Positions 1 through 5,601 of a stretch of 64,000 nt of DNA are shown one piece after another (positions within the stretch are counted from its first letter, which is position 1; every line of letters starts with the position of its first letter). Where the stretch lies: assembly GCA_013299115.1 (NCBI GenBank), contig JAAFKA010000016.1:56312-120311 (forward strand), given 5' to 3'. The notes beneath the pieces were generated by a model, which did no database searches, had not been told where the DNA came from, and worked only from the letters and a program-made list of their open reading frames with translations. The DNA comes from Cytophagales bacterium. GTDB taxonomy: Bacteria; Bacteroidota; Bacteroidia; Cytophagales; Thermoflexibacteraceae. The position numbers were made by a program, and so were the translations under genes.

Positions 1-40
1 TTGTTGATAAATTAAAACCTACTCATTTCATCTCTGCACC

Positions 41-559
41 ATGCCAACAGTTTATTTATACAGGTCTGTTCGTGCTACTTACAAATTAATTGGTTTAGGT
101 CTATTAATGACCTCAATGTCGGTTTTCGTTGTGTATATAAAACCAATGGAGTGGATAAGTTGGGCAAGTTTAGTATTTTTTGGGGCAGGTTTGGCAGTAG
201 GCATTTATCAATTTTTTGATAAAAAACCAATGATTACCCTCAACGAAGTGGGCATTGGTAGCAGAAGTTTGGGTAAACAGTGGGTAAATTGGGAGGTTAT
301 TCAAGATGCGTATATTTTGGAAACCAACAACTTAAAATACATCTGTTTGCATATAGACGAAAATTTTACAATCCAACAATTCAAAAGTTTTTGGTATAAA
401 ACAATAGTCAAATTGAATAAGGCTTTGGGTTTTCAAGAACTTAATTTGTTGATAGATGGATTGGATTATGACAACGAAAAACTTTTATTGCTAATTTTAT
501 TGCTTTCAAAAGCAAACCAACAAGAAAAAGAAACTTTATTGCTAACGAATAATACTTAA
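41..559 (+). CDS. hypothetical two-TM membrane protein
   Basis: A 172-residue protein with two hydrophobic segments near the N-terminus (about residues 15-33 and 38-58), followed by a soluble domain of about 110 residues. The segment after the membrane part (residues 63-90, ending in VNWEVIQDAYI) has the look of the PH-like, membrane-anchored STM3941-type proteins, where a beta-rich domain follows two helices, but this is a weak resemblance and no function follows from it. It stands alone at the left edge, followed by a convergent thioesterase gene. The ATG at 41 is the first in frame and gives a sensible membrane start. Confidence 0.7.
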   Translation: MPTVYLYRSVRATYKLIGLGLLMTSMSVFVVYIKPMEWISWASLVFFGAGLAVGIYQFFDKKPMITLNEVGIGSRSLGKQWVNWEVIQDAYILETNNLKYICLHIDENFTIQQFKSFWYKTIVKLNKALGFQELNLLIDGLDYDNEKLLLLILLLSKANQQEKETLLLTNNT

Positions 560-646
560 TGTAAGTTGCGTAGTACTAAGGTCTATTCTACAAATACTAC
601 GCAATTTACATTCAATAAGATAATTTTACAAAAAATCTATTGACCT

Positions 647-1129
647 TCAACGCCCAAAGCTCAGCACCAATTCTTTTGCCCTCTCTTGCAAACTAATTTC
701 GGCATTGATAGCAGTATTTTCAACACTTTTTGCCCATACAGTAAACTCCTCGTTGTGTTGTATTTTTTTGCCCGTTTTTATATTTATCGGAATGAGTTTT
801 GACCGCAGAATGGCTTTCAAATGATTTTGCTTCTCGTTGAGCATCAATATCTCGACAAAAAGGAGTTCTTCCGTTACCATCAATAGAGAAGATTGCAGAC
901 AAACCATTTCATTGTAAACCGCAGGTCGCAGATAGGCAATTTCGTGGTTACCAATCACCCAACCCAATCCGTTTTGATAGTAGCTTGTCATATCAAAATC
1001 ATAATACTGTTTGAGGTGGTCTTCGCGGGCATCAATCATATAATCCAGATAACGAGAATTATTCAAATGCCCAAACATATCGCAGTCTGCGAAACGAATT
1101 TTGTGGGTGGAACTTGCTGTTTTGTTCAT
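647..1129 (-). CDS. acyl-CoA thioesterase, hotdog fold (YbgC/4HBT family)
   Basis: A 160-residue hotdog-fold protein. The N-terminal stretch RFADCDMFGHLNNSRYLDY is the active-site signature of 4-hydroxybenzoyl-CoA thioesterase-type enzymes; the Asp of DCDMFGH is the usual catalytic residue and HLNN follows it. Such enzymes hydrolyse acyl-CoA thioesters in the cytoplasm; the substrate cannot be told from sequence. Length is typical for a single hotdog domain (130-160). The ATG at 1129 places the motif about 12 residues in, as in homologues. It ends convergently with the upstream membrane-protein gene and is co-directional with the ketopantoate-reductase-like gene, separated by about 80 bases. 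Confidence 0.85.
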   Translation of the reverse strand: MNKTASSTHKIRFADCDMFGHLNNSRYLDYMIDAREDHLKQYYDFDMTSYYQNGLGWVIGNHEIAYLRPAVYNEMVCLQSSLLMVTEELLFVEILMLNEKQNHLKAILRSKLIPINIKTGKKIQHNEEFTVWAKSVENTAINAEISLQERAKELVLSFGR

Positions 1130-1212
1130 GTTTTTATTTAAGTTTTAAGAGTTAATCTAAGTTTTTGGGTTTGGTAGCAACTATTAAGATTTGTAGATTT
1201 GTACCGTACCCT

Positions 1213-2244
1213 TTAGGGTGCGAGGTTAATTACCCCACCTAAAAAGTTGTCGGATAAGGCTTGCAAGGCAGCAGGATAATGAATAAAATTTAAGCCCATT
1301 GCCTGCCCTTCCTGCACCACGTAAAGAACCAAAGCATTGATTTCTGAGGTGGTTTGATTTTCTAAATCCAACTGAAACGAGGATCTTGTGCCAATGGGGA
1401 AGTTGCCCAACAGTTTTAGGTTGTCAGTTATTGTATTTTCGGCTACCTCAATATGCTTTGCTTTGGCTAAGGCTAACAATTCTGCCACTAAATTGCAATA
1501 CAAGTTTTTGCTTACCTCGTGTTGCAAAATTTCTGGAAACGAAACCCGATGCAAAACTGTAACAATGGCTGCGGGAGAAACAAAAATAAATTTTTTCCAC
1601 AACACAGCCTCGATAGCAGTCGTAAAAATAGCCTCCACACCTGCCTCGTTTAGCAAGTTGGCAATATATCTGCCTCTGGAGTTTTCATTTGAACTTTCAT
1701 TTGAACTTTCATTTGAACTTTCATTTGAACTTTCATTTGAGTTTCCAATAGCATTAGTTCCAAAAAGTAGCCTCGAAAATGTACTATTATTGTGTTGCAC
1801 CCTGCCCAAACCTGCCACCATAGACGAAATATACATACAACCTTCCAAAAGCATAGCTCCTTTGGGCAAAAAAGGACTGATAAGTTCTCTGCCATTTACC
1901 ATATTTTGGGTCGTAACAATGGTGGTTTGGGCAGAAAAACAAGCCTTGTACTGCATAAAAAAATCTTGCAAACCATATTGTTTCGTGCAAACAATGCACA
2001 CATCTACCAAACCAACTTCTGTAGCTTCAGAAGTTACTAAGTCGGGTTTACAAATCAAGGTTTCACCACGCAAGACAAGTTCTAAACCTCTGTTTTTAAT
2101 AGCTTCGGCATGCTTTCCCCTGCATATAAAAATAATTTTTACATTCGCATTATTTTGATAGTAAGCAGCCAATTTGCCACCAATATATCCGCCAATGCCG
2201 CCAATACCTGCAATGGCAATGGTTATTTTTTGTTGATTTTGCAT
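1213..2244 (-). CDS. ketopantoate reductase family protein (PanE/ApbA-like)
   Basis: A 343-residue protein with the N-terminal Rossmann NADP-binding motif GIGGIGGYIG (residues 13-22), a central segment containing the conserved Lys (LWKKFIFVS) and a C-terminal helical domain with SSFQLDLE, corresponding to the S-x-x-x-D-x-E region of PanE. The family reduces 2-dehydropantoate to pantoate with NADPH in coenzyme A synthesis, but many paralogues act on other 2-oxoacids, so panE itself is not claimed. The protein carries a low-complexity run of NESS repeats (about residues 168-188) encoded by a 12-bp tandem repeat, in the linker between the NADP and catalytic domains. It is co-directional with the two DinB-type genes upstream (24-base gap). 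Confidence 0.8.
   Translation of the reverse strand: MQNQQKITIAIAGIGGIGGYIGGKLAAYYQNNANVKIIFICRGKHAEAIKNRGLELVLRGETLICKPDLVTSEATEVGLVDVCIVCTKQYGLQDFFMQYKACFSAQTTIVTTQNMVNGRELISPFLPKGAMLLEGCMYISSMVAGLGRVQHNNSTFSRLLFGTNAIGNSNESSNESSNESSNESSNENSRGRYIANLLNEAGVEAIFTTAIEAVLWKKFIFVSPAAIVTVLHRVSFPEILQHEVSKNLYCNLVAELLALAKAKHIEVAENTITDNLKLLGNFPIGTRSSFQLDLENQTTSEINALVLYVVQEGQAMGLNFIHYPAALQALSDNFLGGVINLAP
1683..1740. repeat. 12-bp coding tandem repeat (minisatellite)
   Basis: About 4.8 copies of the 12-bp unit TTTCATTTGAAC lie in tandem, nearly perfect, inside the ketopantoate-reductase-like gene. On the coding strand they encode four-residue NESS repeats. Because the unit is a multiple of three, copy-number change would lengthen or shorten the linker without breaking the frame. 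Confidence 0.95.
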
Positions 2245-2268
2245 AAAAAAGTGCTGTTGATTTTGCGT

Positions 2269-2832
2269 TTATTTTATTAGGCTGTCATCTGTAAAATGTT
2301 CCTTGTGTGGTGGTTTTGCAAATTTCTCGGCATTGTATTGCATAGAATTTCCTTTGGGAATAGAAAGAGAAACCCACTTTTCATTGCATATCATCTTGCC
2401 AATAAATACAATTTGACCTACATGATAAGGATAATGAGCTAATTGGCGGTTAAGAGCCTCCAAGACCGTATGTCCTTGATTGCGGATATAAATTATTTTT
2501 GTCAAGTCTTGTTCCTCCAAACTATCGAAAGCCTTAAAAAAACAAGCCCATCCTTGATACCACAGTCTTAAAACCATTTCTTTTGAATGAAAATCATTTT
2601 CAAATTCTGCCTCCCGATTTCGCCATTCTTTTTCGCCATCGGTGGTCAAAAAATCTGTCCACCGAGAAAGCATATTGCCATGCAGGTGTTTGACAATAGT
2701 TGCAATGCTGTTGCTTTCTTCATTATACTGCCAAAACAAAGTTTCTTCGGGCAGTAGGGCTAAGGTTTTGTCGCCCAACAATTTGTAATATTCAAATTGT
2801 TTTTTTGCACTTTCTAAATAATTACTTTGCAT
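2269..2832 (-). CDS. DUF1572 family protein (DinB-like four-helix fold)
   Basis: A 187-residue protein of the DUF1572 family, related to DinB/YfiT metal-binding four-helix bundles. Recognisable blocks are NSIATIVKHLHGNMLSRWTDF (residues 41-61, with an His in the first helix), the segment with EWRNREAEFE and the C-terminal AHYPYHVGQIVFIGKM (two His in the last helix pair), which together supply the likely metal-binding His triad. The biochemical role is unknown; relatives act as thiol-dependent transferases or hydrolases. It lies 16 bases downstream of a second DinB-type gene on the same strand, so the two are very probably co-transcribed. Confidence 0.8.
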   Translation of the reverse strand: MQSNYLESAKKQFEYYKLLGDKTLALLPEETLFWQYNEESNSIATIVKHLHGNMLSRWTDFLTTDGEKEWRNREAEFENDFHSKEMVLRLWYQGWACFFKAFDSLEEQDLTKIIYIRNQGHTVLEALNRQLAHYPYHVGQIVFIGKMICNEKWVSLSIPKGNSMQYNAEKFAKPPHKEHFTDDSLIK

Positions 2833-2848
2833 AGTTTTAGGTTTTTGT

Positions 2849-3346
2849 TTATTTGCTTAGTTGAATTACCTGTTCGGCTGTCAAATTCATTATTGGTGGG
2901 GTTGCTACGCCCAATAAATTCAGATAAATACACAAAGCTCCTCGATGATGAACTTCATGAATAACCAAAGCCCTCAAAAAAATTGCAATACTTACCTCTT
3001 GTTGGTTCAAAGATTTTATCTTTTTTGCCAAATCTTCGTTGCTCAAAGCCCCAAAAATTTGCATACTTTGGCGGTGCATTTCCTCAAAATAAGCCATGAC
3101 ATTTTCATAGCCATCTGCCAATTCTTTGCCACAGCCCTTGTAAGTAGGCGAATTGCCGACCACAAGCTGGGCAAAAACATTTCGTTCTATGGCTGCAATG
3201 TGTCTAACCAAATCGCCAACCGTAAACTTGCCCGTTTTGTAGCTAAAATCTAAGGCATCATGCGGAATAACTTGCAAAATTTTGTGTGTTCCTTCTCTGG
3301 TTTTTTCGTAATAAGATAAAAAACCTGCTGTTGTTTTTATTTCCAT
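2849..3346 (-). CDS. DinB family protein
   Basis: A 165-residue DinB-superfamily protein. Histidines expected for the metal site appear in TVGDLVRHIAAIERNVF (residues 42-58) and in VIHEVHHRGALCIYLNLLG (residues 128-146), the classical E-x-x-H-H-R-G motif of the family. Substrate unknown; stress-related thiol transferase functions have been suggested for relatives. It starts 20 bases downstream of a palindrome (3367-3388) that matches the one in front of the neighbouring TetR gene, so it is probably the first gene of a TetR-controlled unit that includes the DUF1572 gene and perhaps the ketopantoate-reductase-like gene. Confidence 0.85.
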   Translation of the reverse strand: MEIKTTAGFLSYYEKTREGTHKILQVIPHDALDFSYKTGKFTVGDLVRHIAAIERNVFAQLVVGNSPTYKGCGKELADGYENVMAYFEEMHRQSMQIFGALSNEDLAKKIKSLNQQEVSIAIFLRALVIHEVHHRGALCIYLNLLGVATPPIMNLTAEQVIQLSK

Positions 3347-3366
3347 TGTAGTTGGTGGTTTAAATA

Positions 3367-3388
3367 AAATATACCGTTTGGTATATTT
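3367..3388. promoter_or_regulatory. TetR-type operator upstream of the DinB gene
   Basis: A 22-base inverted repeat with core ATACC-GTTT-GGTAT, flanked by AT-rich symmetric arms. The same ATACC-N4-GGTAT core occurs in front of the tetR gene at 4109-4130. Inferred to be the binding site of the adjacent TetR-family repressor. Confidence 0.7.
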
Positions 3389-3470
3389 TTAGATAAAAAA
3401 AATAATTTTAATAACCAGATTGCCTATAACTAATATTTCTTTAAGAAATGTTAGTTATAATGATTTACTT

Positions 3471-4064
3471 CTACTGCCTCAACTCATTGATTAAATTTTC
3501 CAAAAAATCCATTGTAACATACAACACAGTTTTACTATTCGTAACTTTTGCCTGCATCACTGCCCCTTCTATCAAGGACATGAGAATAAAAGCAAAATCT
3601 GTAGCTTGCGTTTCGGGCTTAATTTCTCCTTTTTCTATTCCCAACTGGATAAATTTTTCTATCGAGTTTCGCCACATTTTCAAGGCTTTGGCAGCTTTTT
3701 CTCTTAGTAAAGGGTGTGTATCATCGGCTTCGGTAGAGGTATTGAGCAAGGGGCAGCCATTTTGGAGGAAAGGAATAGTCAAAAAATTTCTGTATGTTTC
3801 AGGATACACCAATAATTTATCTACATAGTTTGTTTTTTCGTCTATCTTGGCTCTCAAATAAGTTACTACTTTTCCGAAATTATAATCAAAAACCTCCAAA
3901 GCTACTTCATCTTTGTTTTCAAAGTTGCCATAAATACTTCCCTTCGTCAGCCCTGTTGCACCCATAATGTCTTGAATAGATGTACCAGCATAGCCTTTTG
4001 CATTAAACAAAGGAGCTGCTTGCTCTATAATAAATTGTTTTGTCCGTTCAGATTTTGAAAGCAT
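3471..4064 (-). CDS. TetR/AcrR family transcriptional regulator
   Basis: A 197-residue regulator. Residues 5-60 form the TetR helix-turn-helix domain: the first helix TKQFIIEQAAPLFNAKGYAGTS, then IQDIMGATGLTKGSIYGNFENKDEV, the textbook recognition region. The C-terminal two thirds is the ligand-sensing domain, related to TetR_C regulators of electrophile or drug response. Two matching palindromes, one 45 bases upstream of its own start and one ahead of the DinB operon, make negative autoregulation and control of the downstream DinB unit likely. The ligand is unknown; the last 12 codons run into a short AT-rich hairpin region (3423-3460). Confidence 0.9.
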   Translation of the reverse strand: MLSKSERTKQFIIEQAAPLFNAKGYAGTSIQDIMGATGLTKGSIYGNFENKDEVALEVFDYNFGKVVTYLRAKIDEKTNYVDKLLVYPETYRNFLTIPFLQNGCPLLNTSTEADDTHPLLREKAAKALKMWRNSIEKFIQLGIEKGEIKPETQATDFAFILMSLIEGAVMQAKVTNSKTVLYVTMDFLENLINELRQ

Positions 4065-4108
4065 TTTTGAAAGTATTTTGCAATAATTTTTACAAAGTTA
4101 AGTAAAAT

Positions 4109-4130
4109 AAAAATACCAATCGGTATTTTT
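4109..4130. promoter_or_regulatory. TetR-type operator upstream of tetR
   Basis: A 22-base inverted repeat with core ATACC-AATC-GGTAT and symmetric A/T arms, located 45-66 bases before the tetR start codon. The half-sites are identical to those at 3367-3388, while the four central bases differ, as expected for a dimeric repressor site. Confidence 0.75.
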
Positions 4131-4345
4131 ATGAAATATATTTTCAAAAAAATTAAATATTATTAAGATTTTGTACCGCAGGCTTTAGTCCAATGCTATT
4201 AAGCTAAGGAAATTCTAAATAAGCTCATTGGGGCTGTTGGCTGAGTGGACAGTGACTGGGTTATCAAAACCCGAAGTATTGTTACACTGTGCTTTGGGTT
4301 TCTCAAAACCCGAAGTATTATGAAAGTCAGTTTATTAAAATTACT
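4131..4345. other. non-coding stretch with short repeats
   Basis: No gene seen. It holds the phrase CCAATGCTATTAAGCTAAG (4189 on), which recurs at about 42240-42260, and two copies of TCAAAACCCGAAGTATT (4264 and 4304 regions), each able to pair with a nearby GGGTT. It ends at the IS1-like element. Confidence 0.6.
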
Positions 4346-4394
4346 GGTAGTGGTAAAAAATGTATGATAGTTTAACAAATTGACAATGAGTTAG

Positions 4395-4408
4395 TCGGGA
4401 GGCGTACT
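4395..4408. repeat. 14-bp mini-insertion, second type (GGAGGCGTAC)
   Basis: Comparison with the corresponding leader of copy 2 (about 63750-63770) shows that removing 14 bases here restores an identical sequence (GAGTTAGT joined to TATCTTTG). The insert, read as CGGGAGGCGTACTC, shares GGAGGCGTAC with the 15-base inserts inside both transposase genes (4936-4950 and 63061-63075). Exact borders are ambiguous by one base. Confidence 0.75.
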
Positions 4409-4439
4409 CTATCTTTGTAAAACCGTCTAAAATTATACT

Positions 4440-4454
4440 GGGTGGCACTCCACA
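4440..4454. repeat. 15-bp hairpin mini-element, variant GTGG/CCAC
   Basis: GGGTGGCACTCCACA lies 4 bases before the transposase ATG. It is the hairpin family member with stem GTGG-CACT-CCAC, where the C:G pair of the common form (GCGG-CACT-CCGC) is replaced by T:A. The same variant stands at the same place in copy 2 (63719-63733). Confidence 0.75.
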
Positions 4455-4675
4455 ATTATGCTAACTTGTCCTCATTGTCAAGGTACAAAAGTCCAATTCC
4501 ATTGCGGAATAAAAATGGCAAAAAACAACTGGTATTCAAAACTTTTTATGCCGTACTTGTAAAAAACAGTTTCAATTAACATACAAAAAAATGGTGCAAA
4601 TCCTGTCATTAAAAAATTAGTTACAAAAGCACTTTGCCGTAATTCAGGCATCACAGATATAGAAAATATCTTTGA

Positions 4676-4690
4676 AGGGGGCTGCCACCA
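4676..4690. repeat. possible 15-bp mini-insertion with GCTG-CCAC-CAGC hairpin
   Basis: AGGGGGCTGCCACCA encodes part of the oddly polar EGGCHQ stretch in the transposase. Removing 15 bases leaves an uninterrupted IENIF-E-LSKPY helix region in frame. It forms a hairpin with a 4-base loop like the other mini-elements. Both copies carry it, so insertion is inferred from the protein context only. Confidence 0.4.
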
Positions 4691-4783
4691 GCTTAGTAAA
4701 CCTTACATTTTACATACACTGGTTGATTATGCAGAAACTTTAGATATTAAACCACAAAAACAGCATTATAAAAGTTTACAAAT

Positions 4784-4798
4784 TGCGGATTGCCGCCC
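4784..4798. repeat. 15-bp hairpin mini-element, CAAT-loop variant
   Basis: TGCGGATTGCCGCCC, on the opposite strand GGGCGGCAATCCGCA. The same variant is at 63210-63224 in copy 2. In copy 1 its left edge coincides exactly with one border of the 190-base internal deletion. Confidence 0.75.
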
Positions 4799-4935
4799 AG
4801 ATGAATTTTGTACAGATAATTGGAAGGCTTTTGCGAAAATATTACCTAAAAATAAACATAAAATGGGGGGACGCCTAGTCAAAAGAGTACACAAAAAACA
4901 AAGAGTACACAAAAAACATAGAAGGAAATAACAGA

Positions 4936-4950
4936 GGTACGCCTCCCGAC
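4936..4950. repeat. 15-bp mini-insertion, second type, in transposase
   Basis: GGTACGCCTCCCGAC encodes GTPPD inside the C-terminal region. Removing it restores GNNR-YIRSRNRR, the layout expected for IS1 transposases (GNN followed by a basic helix). GAGG-TACG-CCTC can pair around it. The same sequence is in copy 2 at 63061-63075. Confidence 0.65.
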
Positions 4951-5117
4951 TATATTCGGTCAAGAAACAGAAGAACAGTTAGAAAAACTTGTGGTTTCTC
5001 CAATGGTGTGACAACTCGCAAATTAGATAACCACGAGGCTGCTATGAAAATATGTATTTATTGTAAAAATTACAATTATTGTTGAAAAAAAGTATCATAC
5101 ATTTTTTACCACTACCC

Positions 5118-5222
5118 GTAAAAGATTTATTTTCAACCAATTATTTTTATGTGGAGGAGATAAGGGCAGGCAAAAAACAAGTCAATTTGCAAACTCTGTA
5201 TAAAAGAAAAGTCCGCAAATGA
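5118..5222 (+). pseudogene. possible 3' remnant of a gene cut by the IS
   Basis: Directly after the right end of the IS an open frame of 34 codons with a credible protein-like ending (…VEEIRAGKKQVNLQTLYKR… then KVRK and TGA at 5220) runs into a hairpin terminator. It has no start codon of its own, so it looks like the C-terminal tail of a gene whose front part was lost when the IS inserted or recombined. I do not recognise the family, and no matching N-terminal part is evident left of the IS. Confidence 0.35.
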
Positions 5223-5239
5223 TAGTTTACGGACTTTTT
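5207..5239. terminator. bidirectional hairpin terminator
   Basis: An inverted repeat AAAAGTCCGCAAA / TTTACGGACTTTT (one mismatch) with a 6-base loop ends in a T run. It overlaps the stop codon of the preceding gene remnant. Confidence 0.65.
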
Positions 5240-5404
5240 GATATTTCATAGTGCCACATGCTATTCCTTTGCAGGTGCGTTGCGCATACGTCTGTTACGT
5301 TCTATCATATATCTATTACAAAGTTACACAAAAAAATCAAATTTCCACCCAAAAAACTACAATATTTCACTTTGTTTTTTAACTTTACTGTAAATCATTG
5401 TCTT

Positions 5405-5542
5405 ATGCAAATAGCCATTACCAACAGAGGAAACAACCAAATACAGCCTGAGATTATTAAACAAATGAACAATGCCCAACGCAGTATTTGGATAGCGGTG
5501 GCGTGGTTTACAGACAGCGGAGTGCCGCCCAGAGAAATTTAA
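5405..5542 (+). pseudogene. phospholipase-D-like (PLDc) domain protein, N-terminal fragment
   Basis: The ATG at 5405 starts MQIAITNRGNNQIQPEIIKQ followed by MNNAQRSIWIAVAWFTD, which is the conserved N-terminus of PLDc_2-type nucleases/phospholipases of Bacteroidota and cyanobacteria (…SIWIAVAWFTDREIFD…). After FTD a 15-base insertion adds SGVPP, then REI and a stop. Everything beyond about residue 45 is lost, including the HKD motifs, so it is non-functional. The fragment abuts the nuclease-methyltransferase gene and suggests that the zone is an eroded defence locus. Confidence 0.75.
5516..5530. repeat. 15-bp hairpin mini-element in the PLD gene
   Basis: AGCGGAGTGCCGCCC interrupts FTD and REI. 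Excision of exactly 15 bases restores FTDREI, the usual family sequence. This copy lies outside any insertion sequence, in a different gene family from the other copies. Confidence 0.8.
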
Positions 5543-5601
5543 AACATTTCTTTACTTATTGCTTTTTCCCAAAAAATTACGTACTTGCAATAAAAATTTT
5601 T

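Larger units (their letters stand above)
4458..5085 (+). pseudogene. IS1-family transposase, broken (copy 1)
   Basis: The reading frame begins with the zinc-finger-like CPHCQGTK and ends with the IEGNN...RNRRTVRKTCGFSN...ENHEAA-type C-terminus typical of IS1 transposases, but several frame changes separate the parts. Relative to copy 2 there are one-base losses in A-runs near 4520 and 4590, and an internal deletion of about 190 bases at about 4784 that removes the central catalytic region (the part of copy 2 encoding DEFWTYVGSKNNKKWLLY through GDTSEDT). Both copies share a 13-base insertion at 4869-4881 that shifts the frame before TKDIEGNN. It cannot encode an active transposase; the ends remain intact, so it could be moved in trans. 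Confidence 0.85.
4346..5116 (+). mobile_element. IS1-like insertion sequence, defective copy 1
   Basis: A 771-bp element bounded by perfect 24-base terminal inverted repeats that begin GGTAGTGGTAAAAAATGTAT on the left and read the same on the opposite strand at the right. Inside is a broken transposase on the plus strand. No target-site duplication is visible at the two flanks. Compared with copy 2 at 62896-63810 it lacks about 190 internal bases, has lost single A residues in two A-runs, carries an 18-base tandem duplication near 4881-4916 and carries one 14-base insertion (about 4395-4408) absent from copy 2. Confidence 0.85.

Noticed and set aside
1388..2158. 256-codon plus-strand frame opposite the ketopantoate-reductase-like gene
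   Set aside because: The minus strand shows clear Rossmann and catalytic motifs; this frame merely mirrors the tandem repeat (FELS repeats).
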